Shown: positions 8,446 to 15,656 of the stretch, one piece after another
Position numbering within the stretch: position 1 is the stretch's first letter
Layout of the letters: each line of letters begins with the position of its first letter
Assembly: GCA_002392915.1 (NCBI GenBank)
Contig: DGHQ01000031.1
Location: 1-64,000, forward strand
Length of the DNA stretch: 64,000 nucleotides
Direction of reading: 5' to 3'
DNA from: Bacteroidales bacterium UBA3844
Lineage (GTDB): Bacteria > Bacteroidota > Bacteroidia > Bacteroidales > Paludibacteraceae
Translations under genes and position numbers: made by a program
The notes under the pieces: model-generated
Seen by the model: the letters and a program-made list of their open reading frames with translations, nothing else
Told to the model about the DNA's origin: nothing
Database searches by the model: none

Positions 8446-8473
8446 AAGGAGACGTGAATATTCACGTCTCCTT
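8446..8473 (-). terminator. Perfect palindrome between the Mur ligase gene and thiL
   Basis: AAGGAGACGTGAAT and ATTCACGTCTCCTT form a perfect 14-base-pair palindrome. It lies between the stop of the Mur ligase gene and the start of thiL. The T-tract is weak (CTTTG), so termination may be partial. Confidence 0.6.
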
Positions 8474-8497
8474 GCAAAATTATCAATATTTTTCGGA

Positions 8498-9898
8498 TTA
8501 TCCCTTAAAAGAGCAGGCATAATCTGCAAGAGATTTGTCACGGGCTCCCATGACCACGATCGAATCATTTGCTTTGCTCTCTTTCATTATCATCGCTGGT
8601 ATCTCATTTCTATCCTGTACGTAGACGCAATTGATGCCCTGCGACGTGAAATAGTCCGCCACAAACTTTGATCCGATGCTCATGTCGGTCGTTCCGCCTT
8701 CGTAGTAGACGTCGGCAAGATAGAACACATCCTGCTTTCTCATCACCTCCTTTAGAAGAATAGCCATCTGCTCGTATGTTTTGCGAAGCGGACCGAATCC
8801 ATGAGGCTGGTAGACGGCATATACTTTGTCTGAAAAAGAAGCTAGTGTGCGGATTGTCTCTGCCACCTCTTCTGGAGTGTGGGCGAAATCGTCCACCAAC
8901 AATGAACCATTGGCATTTTTACCGATTATGTTTCCGCGACGGTAGACGCCGCCAAACTTGCTCAATATTTTGGCACACTCTTCTACATTCACACCGTATA
9001 CACTTGCCATAGCCACAGCTGCGGCAATGTTCAACGCATTGTGAAGTCCGATAGAATGGTATGCGAATGGTGTTCCATTGATGGAGAATGTGATACCTTC
9101 GCTGGTATGTTTTAGGTCTGTGACCTTAAAATCTGCGTTGTTGTCTTTTTCTGCAAGAGCGAAAGTGACACGTTTTTTGCAATTCAAACGGCGGAGATTT
9201 TCGTCTCCAGAATTGAGAACCACAGTGTCGGCAGTGTTATCGGCGACTGTTTGGAACAAACCGACAGTGACATCAATTTCGTGGTGGTCATGACCTACGT
9301 TGGTAATCACACTCATAGTAGGATTGTATCTTACTATGCTCTTATCACTCTCGTCTCCTTCAAAGACGAGCGGTCCGTCGCCTGAATTGTCGAAATTGCC
9401 CGGTTCTCCACCTCTTTTCACATTGTTGTCGGCAGCGCCTGCAATCATGCATGGTTGTTTGCCAGCTCCGTGCAGAAGTTGGTAGATAAGGTGGGTGGTA
9501 GTGCTCTTTCCTGCAGTGCCTCCCACACAAATTGCACCTCCACAATGGTTGCTTGCGATTTCTGCGAGCAACTCACTGCGGTGCATAATCTTAACATTAC
9601 GTCTTTTTATTTCTTTAATATCCGGATTTGTATCCTCCACCGCCGTGCTCACAACAGCGAAGTCCAAATCTGTTGGCAAATGCTCACCATCCTGCATCAC
9701 GCAATTGATTCCATGGCGAGAAAGTTCTTTGTAGTCCTGGTTTTTCTCTTTTTGAGCGAAAGCTCTGTCGCTTCCATAAACCTCGTCGCCCTTTCCTGCG
9801 AGGAAAAGAGCCATCGGACTCATACCTGTGCCAGCAACACCGACGAAATAGCCACGACGGCGCCGATTGCAAGCACTGTGCTGATCATCATGTCCCAT
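8498..9898 (-). CDS. Mur ligase family protein (MurC/Mpl-like)
   Basis: 466-residue ATP-dependent amide ligase of the Mur family, acting in peptidoglycan precursor synthesis or recycling. The N-terminal Rossmann domain has GVAGTGMSPMALFLAGKGDEVYGSDR, the MurC/Mpl-type UDP-muramate binding loop. The ATP loop is GGTAGKSTTTHLIYQLL. FEGDESDKSIVRYNP and NVGHDHHEID follow, then the C-terminal domain with DDFAHTPEEV and YQPHGFGPLRKTY. The ATP loop reads GTAGKSTT where MurC usually has GTHGKTTT. MurC is the nearest canonical role, but such divergent MurC-like proteins often coexist with a true MurC, so Mpl-like recycling is possible. The start at 9898 gives a short arginine-rich leader (CNRRRRGYF) before the Rossmann fold. 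Confidence 0.82.
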   Translation of the reverse strand: MGHDDQHSACNRRRRGYFVGVAGTGMSPMALFLAGKGDEVYGSDRAFAQKEKNQDYKELSRHGINCVMQDGEHLPTDLDFAVVSTAVEDTNPDIKEIKRRNVKIMHRSELLAEIASNHCGGAICVGGTAGKSTTTHLIYQLLHGAGKQPCMIAGAADNNVKRGGEPGNFDNSGDGPLVFEGDESDKSIVRYNPTMSVITNVGHDHHEIDVTVGLFQTVADNTADTVVLNSGDENLRRLNCKKRVTFALAEKDNNADFKVTDLKHTSEGITFSINGTPFAYHSIGLHNALNIAAAVAMASVYGVNVEECAKILSKFGGVYRRGNIIGKNANGSLLVDDFAHTPEEVAETIRTLASFSDKVYAVYQPHGFGPLRKTYEQMAILLKEVMRKQDVFYLADVYYEGGTTDMSIGSKFVADYFTSQGINCVYVQDRNEIPAMIMKESKANDSIVVMGARDKSLADYACSFKG

Positions 9899-9944
9899 AT
9901 CATAAGCGTTAAAATTTAATTGATAAGTGTTTCTTTACTATTCG

Positions 9945-9952
9945 CAAAATTA
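9945..9952 (-). promoter_or_regulatory. Bacteroidota -7 element for the Mur ligase gene
   Basis: On the minus strand TAATTTTG (TAnnTTTG) lies about 47 bases before the start codon. Confidence 0.5.
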
Positions 9953-10108
9953 TCCTATTGCCATTTTTATTCAAAAGAAACAATGTTGAAGTTTCTAACA
10001 TTAATAGCAACAAGTTATCAACATTTTTATCAACTTTTGTGTTACATGTTAAATATCGGGATGTGGAAATGTGAAGGTTTATATGTAGAAATTTATGGCG
10101 GGTTTGAC

Positions 10109-10140
10109 AAAAAAAGCGACCGCTCGTGAAGAACGGCCGC
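10109..10140 (-). terminator. Terminator of the 38-residue protein gene
   Basis: On the minus strand GCGGCCG and CGGTCGC pair around an eleven-base loop and are followed by seven T residues. It lies 26 bases after the stop codon of the small gene. Confidence 0.8.
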
Positions 10141-10165
10141 CCTGTTAAGAACTTACTCCATCGCT

Positions 10166-10282
10166 CTATTTCTTTTTAGAAATAGTTGTAGCATTGCAAT
10201 CTTTGCTTTCTGCTGCTAGGTAGGCAGGAATGTGTTTGCCTTCCTTGTGAACCGTTTTCGGTTTCTTTTCTGAACCCTTCAT
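10166..10282 (-). CDS. Small basic protein of 38 residues
   Basis: A short reading frame beginning MKGSEKKPKTVHKEGKHIP and ending ATTISKKK. It is lysine-rich (11 of 38 residues) with no hydrophobic segment, so a soluble, possibly nucleic-acid- or ribosome-associated protein is conceivable. It is supported by a clean intrinsic terminator 26 bases after its stop and by isolation between two genes on the same strand. I do not recognise a named family. It could share a transcript with the Hsp20 gene upstream. Confidence 0.55.
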   Translation of the reverse strand: MKGSEKKPKTVHKEGKHIPAYLAAESKDCNATTISKKK

Positions 10283-10357
10283 GACTTTTACTATTTAAAT
10301 GTTAAACATATAAAATAGAATCGTTCAGTTATGAAAAAAGATAGCTGGACAGTTCTT

Positions 10358-10792
10358 TTAGTGAATTTCGATTTGTTTTATAGAAGGTTGCTCCACAGCC
10401 ATTTCGTGCTTTGGCAAAGATATTTTCAAGATTCCGTTTTCAACTTTCGCATCGATTTTATCTTTGTAAATATTCTCTGGCAAAGCCATTATCTCTTTGA
10501 ATTGAGAGGAAGTGAACTCGTGACGCAGATAATGTTCATTCTTGTCGTCTTTCTTTTCATTCTCTGTTTTCTTTGTCATTTCAACAACCAAATTGTTGTC
10601 CTGGTCGATGGAGATGTTCAAATCATCTTTTGTCAAGCCTGGGACACTGAACTCCATCTCGTAAGATGCGTCGTTCTCCTTGATGTTCATTTGAGGGACT
10701 GCGTTGACTGCGTAGTTGCCGTTCCAGTTGAAATCAAACAAGTCGTTGAATAGTGTAGGAAAGAAATCCTGCGATTTTCTTGCTAATAACAT
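10358..10792 (-). CDS. Small heat-shock protein, Hsp20/alpha-crystallin family
   Basis: 144-residue cytosolic holdase chaperone. The alpha-crystallin domain spans about residues 35-140: YEMEFSVPGLTKDDLNISID, then NNLVVEMTKK, the F-x-x-S-Q-F-K region, VENGILKISLPKH, and a short tail. The N-terminal arm (RKSQDFFPTLFNDLF) is the usual phenylalanine-rich segment. The start at 10792 follows a good purine-rich ribosome site (GGAGGA) on the minus strand. It precedes the 38-residue gene by about 75 bases on the same strand. Confidence 0.95.
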   Translation of the reverse strand: MLLARKSQDFFPTLFNDLFDFNWNGNYAVNAVPQMNIKENDASYEMEFSVPGLTKDDLNISIDQDNNLVVEMTKKTENEKKDDKNEHYLRHEFTSSQFKEIMALPENIYKDKIDAKVENGILKISLPKHEMAVEQPSIKQIEIH

Positions 10793-11055
10793 AATTTTGT
10801 CCTCCAGTTAAATTGTTAGTTATTTATTCTGGCTGTCGTTATAAGCAGTCACCATTGAAGAATCAAATAGCGTGCCAACTTGTTTTTGTATGTTTATGAT
10901 ATGGCAAAATGTCTGTTTCTATGACAAAATTACTCAGAAACTGAAATTTTGGCAGAGAATGTGGTGGAATCTTTTAAGGTGATACGAAGCAAAAACTTAT
11001 TTTCGTGATTTACGATAAATCTGAACAAGATTATTGCCTTGTCGTAAAAAACATT

Positions 11056-11063
11056 TATATTTG
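11056..11063 (+). promoter_or_regulatory. Promoter of the antitoxin-like/GNAT pair
   Basis: TATATTTG fits the -7 element, with TTG about 20 bases upstream (11034-11036). It lies 51 bases before the start at 11114. The remainder of the 10793-11113 gap shows no gene. Confidence 0.6.
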
Positions 11064-11113
11064 CAAATTATAAAGCCCGTAAAGGGATAGTATTAACAGT
11101 ATAAAATTTTAGT

Positions 11114-11296
11114 ATGGCAAGACCTATTAAAGAAACCCCGATATTATTCGGTGAGGATGCCCGTAGATTTGAGGCTCGTATGAAAGAGGAAAGAAAAGAA
11201 TCCCCAGAGGCACGTGAACGCCGTTTATACCATTATCGTATCGCAATGGAGATGCTTGAGGATGGAAAAAAATATCATCTTTCAGGACGAAAGTGA
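11114..11296 (+). CDS. Small antitoxin-like protein upstream of a GNAT toxin
   Basis: 60-residue charged protein beginning MARPIKETPILFGEDARRFEARM. Short proteins with this opening, placed just before a GNAT acetyltransferase, are common in Bacteroidota and resemble the antitoxin half of GNAT-type (TacT/AtaT-like) toxin-antitoxin pairs. The middle is rich in E, R and K and should be helical. The GNAT frame starts 11 bases after its stop. The antitoxin role is inferred from this arrangement. The partner is frameshifted, so the system is probably inactive as a toxin. Confidence 0.6.
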   Translation: MARPIKETPILFGEDARRFEARMKEERKESPEARERRLYHYRIAMEMLEDGKKYHLSGRK

Positions 11297-11306
11297 AAAT
11301 ATTTGT

Positions 11307-11872
11307 ATGATGAATAGTTTGACTATGCACAATAGATTTTTTATTCGTCGACTTGATGAAACAGAGTATGTGAATGTTTTTGATTGTGGTGATGATGATT
11401 TAAATGATTTTATCATCAATGAATCTGTTCCATTTCGAAGGGCATTGCTTGCAGTTACATATGTATTAGCGGAAAAATCTAATCCAGACAAAGTAATCGC
11501 TTTCTGTAGCCTTGCTAATGATCGAGTATCTCTGTCTGATTTTGACAGTAAAACGGAATTTAATAGATTCCGTCGACAAAAGAGTTTTCCTCAGGCAAAA
11601 CGTCTAAAAAGCTATCCAGCGGTGAAATTGTGCCGTTTAGCTGTAGATAAATCTGCAAAGGGGATGTCTGTTGGTTCTTTATTGATAGATTTTATTAAGA
11701 CATATTTTGTAAATGACAAATTAAAACTGGGTGCCGTTTCATTACAGTAGATGCTTATGTCGGTGCAATTCCTTTTTATATGAAAAATGGTTTTTCTCCT
11801 TTAAATTCGGATGATGAAGATTCTTCGTTCACACGCCTCTTGTATATGGATTTGAAAGATATTGCATGTTGA
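11307..11872 (+). pseudogene. GNAT acetyltransferase, frameshifted (putative toxin)
   Basis: The frame from the ATG at 11307 encodes a GNAT domain (FDCGDDDLNDFI, AVKLCRLAVDKSAKGMSVG as the acetyl-CoA loop region) and stops at 11750. The missing last part of the fold continues in the +2 frame from about 11720 (TGCRFITVDAYVGAIPFYMK, then NGFSP) to a stop at 11870-11872. TGCRFITVDAY is the normal continuation of this family, so a one-base indel near 11715 splits the gene. The acetyl-CoA loop is also slightly degenerate (KGMSVG rather than R/Q-x-x-G-x-G/A). An intact relative would acetylate charged tRNA or another amine. A sequencing error is possible. Confidence 0.75.
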
Positions 11873-11993
11873 AATGATACAGAATAGTTTCTTAGAATCT
11901 GTTTGATTTTGCTATAGACTTCGTTAAAATAATCCTTAAACAACTTCTTCATAATTTTGAACGAATAATCATAAAAGAGTCTTCTTTTATAGT

Positions 11994-12001
11994 TAACTTT
12001 G
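11994..12001 (+). promoter_or_regulatory. -7 element very close to the SF1 helicase start
   Basis: TAACTTTG fits TAnnTTTG and ends only 8 bases before the helicase ATG at 12010, so the transcript would have an extremely short or absent leader if this promoter is used. Confidence 0.4.
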
Positions 12002-12009
12002 CCCCTATT

Positions 12010-13869
12010 ATGGCAAACAAAATAACATCCCTTTCGTCTTTGCAGCGTCACCGTGATTTGCTGAAGATGGAATATGAGTACGACAGGAAGAGCTTTGAAG
12101 TTCAGTCTTCCCACGTCTCTATTCCCAAGAAGATTTCGGCTGGAATCTGCCGTTATCCTGTGTCGTTGGGCAGATCGTATTACAATTCGCTTAATCAGTT
12201 TGTCGTGGAGATCAATCATGCTCCATTGGAAGACGACGACCATTTCGAATATGGCAAGACAGTCCAATTTTTTAGCGTCTCATATAATGAGGAAATCCGT
12301 GTCGTGAAGACCAATGCTCAGGTTAGTTATGCCACGCCTACGATGTTGGTGGTTGTCTTGTCGGGTAGGGATGCCCTGCCGGCTTTGGAGTCGGTCAACA
12401 GATTGGGAGTGCAACTGGGTTTTGACGAGAGCAGCTATAAGGCGATGTTTGACGCCATAGATAAAGTGATGAGTGTGAAAGATGGCAGACTTTTCGACTT
12501 ACGTGAAATCCTTTTGGGTGGTGTGGAACCGAAATTCCTCGATTTCTCTCCGATCCGATTCCCTTGGCTTAACGCCTCCCAAGAGTCTGCGATCAATAAG
12601 ATCCTTCGTGCAAAAGATGTGGCTATAGTCCACGGACCTCCAGGGACAGGAAAGACGACAACACTCGTTGAGGCTATATATGAGACGTTGCGACGCGAGA
12701 CTCAAGTGCTGGTGTGCGCACAGAGCAATATGGCTGTGGACTGGATATCCGAGCAACTGCAGGATCGTGGCATAAGTGTGCTGCGAATTGGCAATCCCTC
12801 CCGCGTCGACGATAAAATGCTCTCTTCCACATACGAACGCAGATTTGAATCACATCCTAAATATGATACTCTTTGGAGTATGCGTAAGACGGTGCGTGAA
12901 CTTTACCGCACAAATAAGGACAAGGCTCGTGCTGTAAAAGAAAAGGCAGAGGCTTTGGAATATGAGATCCGAGAAAGCCTTTTTTCAGATTCTCGTGTGG
13001 TGGCATGCACATTGGTGGGAGCTGCCAATCCTATATTATATGGAAGAAATTTCCAATCATTGTTTATAGATGAAGCTGCGCAAGCATTGGAAGCCGCTTG
13101 TTGGATTCCAATCACAAAGTCGCATCGTGTGATCTTGGCTGGCGACCACAAACAGTTGCCTCCTACTATCAAATGTTTTGAGGCTGAACGAGCCGGACTT
13201 TCCCATACTCTGATGGAGAAACTGGCTGAAACCAAGCCAATGGCAGTCTCACTTTTGAATGTGCAGTACCGTATGCATGAGAGCATAATGAGGTTCTCTT
13301 CAGAATGGTTTTACGACGGAAAACTAAAGGCGGCAGAAGAGGTCAAGTGCCGCGGTATGCTCGATTTTGAAAACCCTTTGGAATGGATCAACACTGAAGA
13401 ACTCTCGTTTGAGGAAGAGTATTTATCCCAGTCGGCAGGACGAGTCAACCGTATGGAAGGTGAACTGACACTAGCATTGCTCACTCAGTTTATAGAGAAG
13501 ATTGGTCCGGACAGAGTGAAAGAAGAGCAGATTGATTTTGGAATCATCTCGCCTTACAAAGAGCAAGTCTACTTTCTGCGGCATCTTATTAAAGAGTCGA
13601 AATTTTTGAAGCCATTCAGGAAATATATCACTGTCAATTCCGTCGACGGATTTCAAGGGCAGGAACGTGATGTGGTGATTATCAGCCTTGTAAGATCTAA
13701 TGAGACGGGAAAAATTGGGTTCCTGAAAGAGCTGCGCAGAATGAATGTGGCGATGACACGTGCGAGGATGAAACTTATGATCATAGGAAACGTGGCAACA
13801 CTGTCGCACCATGCGTTTTATAGAAAACTGTGGGAATGGGTGGAGAAAACGAAAAAATCGGAATGCTAA
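12010..13869 (+). CDS. Superfamily 1 helicase, UPF1/IGHMBP2-like
   Basis: 619-residue DNA/RNA helicase with all SF1B motifs: Walker A GPPGTGKT (209-216), motif Ia CAQSNMAVDW, Walker B DEAA (354-357), motif III LAGDHKQLPPT, motif IV region VQYRMHESIMRF, motif V SVDGFQGQERDVVIIS and motif VI NVAMTRARMKL. The N-terminal ~190 residues resemble the accessory barrel region of IGHMBP2-type proteins. Such single-gene UPF1-like helicases are widespread in Bacteroidota as housekeeping genes, so membership of the neighbouring defence island is only positional. It follows the broken GNAT gene by about 140 bases. Confidence 0.9.
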   Translation: MANKITSLSSLQRHRDLLKMEYEYDRKSFEVQSSHVSIPKKISAGICRYPVSLGRSYYNSLNQFVVEINHAPLEDDDHFEYGKTVQFFSVSYNEEIRVVKTNAQVSYATPTMLVVVLSGRDALPALESVNRLGVQLGFDESSYKAMFDAIDKVMSVKDGRLFDLREILLGGVEPKFLDFSPIRFPWLNASQESAINKILRAKDVAIVHGPPGTGKTTTLVEAIYETLRRETQVLVCAQSNMAVDWISEQLQDRGISVLRIGNPSRVDDKMLSSTYERRFESHPKYDTLWSMRKTVRELYRTNKDKARAVKEKAEALEYEIRESLFSDSRVVACTLVGAANPILYGRNFQSLFIDEAAQALEAACWIPITKSHRVILAGDHKQLPPTIKCFEAERAGLSHTLMEKLAETKPMAVSLLNVQYRMHESIMRFSSEWFYDGKLKAAEEVKCRGMLDFENPLEWINTEELSFEEEYLSQSAGRVNRMEGELTLALLTQFIEKIGPDRVKEEQIDFGIISPYKEQVYFLRHLIKESKFLKPFRKYITVNSVDGFQGQERDVVIISLVRSNETGKIGFLKELRRMNVAMTRARMKLMIIGNVATLSHHAFYRKLWEWVEKTKKSEC

Positions 13870-13997
13870 ATGCGAAATCATTCTGATTTTTGAACTTTCT
13901 CAAGAAGATCCATCTTGTATATACTCAAACTTATGAATGTTTGTTCCCAATTGCTGGAATGAACTGGCAAATACGAATTATACATTATAATTTTTTG

Positions 13998-14005
13998 TAT
14001 CTTTG
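13998..14005 (+). promoter_or_regulatory. -7 element before the DUF1016 nuclease (repeat copy 1)
   Basis: TATCTTTG lies 122 bases before the probable DUF1016 start. A parallel element (TATTTTTG at 15257) with the same downstream repeat lies after the gene. Confidence 0.5.
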
Positions 14006-14041
14006 CAATCTGCCCACTGCTACCAAGGCGTAAAACTGATA

Positions 14042-14071
14042 GAGCAACGACATAAATAAAAGGTGTCATCA
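14042..14071. repeat. 30-base direct repeat, copy 1, upstream of DUF1016 gene
   Basis: Starts GAGCAACGACATAAATAAAA and differs at one position from 15310-15339. Each copy lies about 40-50 bases downstream of a promoter-like -7 element, and both copies are followed by related bases. The pair brackets the DUF1016 gene. Confidence 0.75.
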
Positions 14072-14126
14072 GTGTTTGGTTAGATGTTTGCGACACTGTC
14101 GCAATATTTGTTCGAAGATAGTCGAA

Positions 14127-15239
14127 ATGGTTAAAGACAAAAAAACAACAGAAAAAAGTTCCTCACTTTCCCTAAATGGTGAATTTGAAAATGTATGTGT
14201 TATTATTGACACTCATACCACACGTGCTTTGTCGTGTATAAATGAGGAACATATCCTTACATGTTGGGAAATCGGACGCTATCTTTTTGACCGAATAAAA
14301 AGAGGAAAATGGGGAGATAAGATTGTAAGAGAATTATCTGATTATATAAAGAGTCACCGACCAAATTATCGAGGTTACGGGAGAAGTAATCTTTATAATA
14401 TGATTCGTTTTTTTGAGGCATATTCATCTTTTGAATTTGTCCAGTCAGTGAATGGACAATTACAGGAATTTGTCCAATCAGTGAATGGACAAATGCCTAA
14501 GATGTTGTCAATCACTACATTTACGCATCATGTTATTATCTTGAATCGTTGTGATACGTATATAGAACGTATGTTTTATATGATTTATTCTTCTCGACAA
14601 AATCTCAATACGAGGGAATTGGATATTTGTATTGAAAACGATACATTTGAGAATTTATTAGGCAATTCTAAACAGAATATGTCAAAAATGCTGCTCGAGA
14701 TGTATCCACAAGCACCGATAATGTTCAAAGACAAAATGGTGCTTGAGTCGTTAGGATTACCACCTATGCATGATGAACCGCTTTTACATAAAGAGATATT
14801 GGATCACATGCGTGATTTTTTACTTGAATTGGGGAAAGAAGATTTCTTTTTTGTTCAGGACGAATATCCGATTCAAGTTGGAGGAGAAAAATATCATCTA
14901 GATTTATTGTTCTACCATCGAGTGTTGCGATGTTATGTGGGAATTGAGTTGAAAGCTGGCAAATTCCAACCTAAGGATATCGGACAATTAGAATTTTATT
15001 TAGAAGCATTGGATCGAAACAAAAAGAGGGATGATGAAAATCCTTCCATTGGTATATTATTGTGCAGAGATGCCAATAAAATGGTTGTTGAATATGCTTT
15101 ATCTCGTTCTATGAGTCCAATAATGGTATCACAATACAAACAAAAAATGATACCTCAGGAGGTTTTGCAAAAAGCATTTGACGAATATGTTGAATTCAAT
15201 GCACAAAAATTATTAGATGAAATACCATCGCAAGAGTGA
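14127..15239 (+). CDS. DUF1016 (YhcG-type) PD-(D/E)XK nuclease domain protein
   Basis: 370 residues from the ATG at 14127; an upstream in-frame ATG at 14076 lies beside the leader repeat and seems less likely. The N-terminal DUF1016 region is clear (CWEIGRYLFDRIKRGKWGDK, then YRGYGRSNLYNMIRFFEAY). The C-terminal domain has a PD-(D/E)XK core: LDLLFYHRVLRCYVGIELKAG, with D...E-x-K residues, and QLEFYLEALD. The family is often found next to restriction-modification or toxin genes and probably cuts DNA. An unusual detail is a near-duplicate peptide, EFVQSVNGQ, occurring twice in a row around residues 107-126. It precedes the restriction operon on the same strand by about 400 bases. Confidence 0.88.
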   Translation: MVKDKKTTEKSSSLSLNGEFENVCVIIDTHTTRALSCINEEHILTCWEIGRYLFDRIKRGKWGDKIVRELSDYIKSHRPNYRGYGRSNLYNMIRFFEAYSSFEFVQSVNGQLQEFVQSVNGQMPKMLSITTFTHHVIILNRCDTYIERMFYMIYSSRQNLNTRELDICIENDTFENLLGNSKQNMSKMLLEMYPQAPIMFKDKMVLESLGLPPMHDEPLLHKEILDHMRDFLLELGKEDFFFVQDEYPIQVGGEKYHLDLLFYHRVLRCYVGIELKAGKFQPKDIGQLEFYLEALDRNKKRDDENPSIGILLCRDANKMVVEYALSRSMSPIMVSQYKQKMIPQEVLQKAFDEYVEFNAQKLLDEIPSQE

Positions 15240-15256
15240 AAAACAATTTTAAATTG

Positions 15257-15264
15257 TATTTTTG
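15257..15264 (+). promoter_or_regulatory. -7 element before the candidate RNA and restriction operon
   Basis: TATTTTTG matches TAnnTTTG, 18 bases after the DUF1016 stop. It pairs with the repeat at 15310 in the same way as 13998 does with 14042, and could drive the structured RNA region and the restriction operon. Confidence 0.5.
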
Positions 15265-15309
15265 CGATGAAAATATACACGTCCATGCTCCCATGACGTA
15301 AAAAGGTTG

Positions 15310-15339
15310 GAGCAACGACATAAATAAAAGGCGTCATCA
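15310..15339. repeat. 30-base direct repeat, copy 2, downstream of DUF1016 gene
   Basis: One mismatch to 14042-14071. Together the copies are separated by about 1.27 kb and flank a single gene, consistent with duplication of a promoter/leader unit or insertion of a gene with its leader. Confidence 0.75.
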
Positions 15340-15436
15340 ACGCTTTGTTCTTGGAAAATTCGGAACCTGAGAAATTTTGAATATACAATCAAGGACACTG
15401 CAGAGAGGATGCCACGGATGAGTTGTATGTACTGGT

Positions 15437-15591
15437 CCGTAGTGTGTCCGAGGGTATTTTGTGCCCTCACGACACACTCTACGGGTGTACTATATCTCTG
15501 CGTGGGTATCTTGTATCTGCTCGTCTATTGTATAGGGTTTTCTCAGGACCTCGAATTCGGACGAGCGTGATGCAAATACCCACGCTTTTTT
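15437..15591 (+). ncRNA. Candidate structured RNA with intrinsic terminator
   Basis: Two strong stems are readable. The first pairs CCGTAGTGTGTC (15437-15448) with GACACACTCTACGG (15471-15484) and contains an inner GAGGG/CCCTC stem. The second pairs GCGTGGGTAT (15500-15509) with ATACCCACGC (15576-15585), contains an inner GCTCGTC/GACGAGC stem, and runs directly into six T residues. This is the form of a small RNA or a transcript-attenuating leader. It lies 66 bases before the first restriction gene. The short frame 15423-15617 over it has no protein-like features. I could not match it to a named RNA family. Confidence 0.6.
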
Positions 15592-15656
15592 GTTTGTGGT
15601 GGAAAAATATTAATTAATAGTGAGGAGTAAGGGGTATGACTCTGGAGAATTTGTAA

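Noticed and set aside
8498..9898. Firm murC call for the Mur ligase
   Set aside because: The ATP loop is GTAGKSTT rather than the usual GTHGKTTT and the gene is not in a cell-wall cluster, so it may be a MurC paralog or Mpl-like enzyme.
10015..10035. Two DnaA-box-like sequences (TTATCAACA and TTATCAACT)
   Set aside because: Each differs from the consensus TTATCCACA, there is no dnaA, dnaN or AT-rich unwinding region with more boxes, and the surrounding gap is simply AT-rich.
9920..10129. 69-codon plus-strand frame between the Mur ligase and the small basic protein
   Set aside because: No ribosome site or recognisable composition, and it runs into the terminator of the opposite-strand gene.
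13878..15388. Two minus-strand frames sharing the peptide MTPFIYVVA (13878-14096 and 15155-15388)
   Set aside because: The shared peptide is just the reverse reading of the 30-base DNA repeat; both frames overlap gene ends and lack other similarity.
15423..15617. 64-codon reading frame upstream of the restriction operon
   Set aside because: It covers two strong RNA stems and a terminator, has no protein-like composition, and the overlap with structure explains it better.
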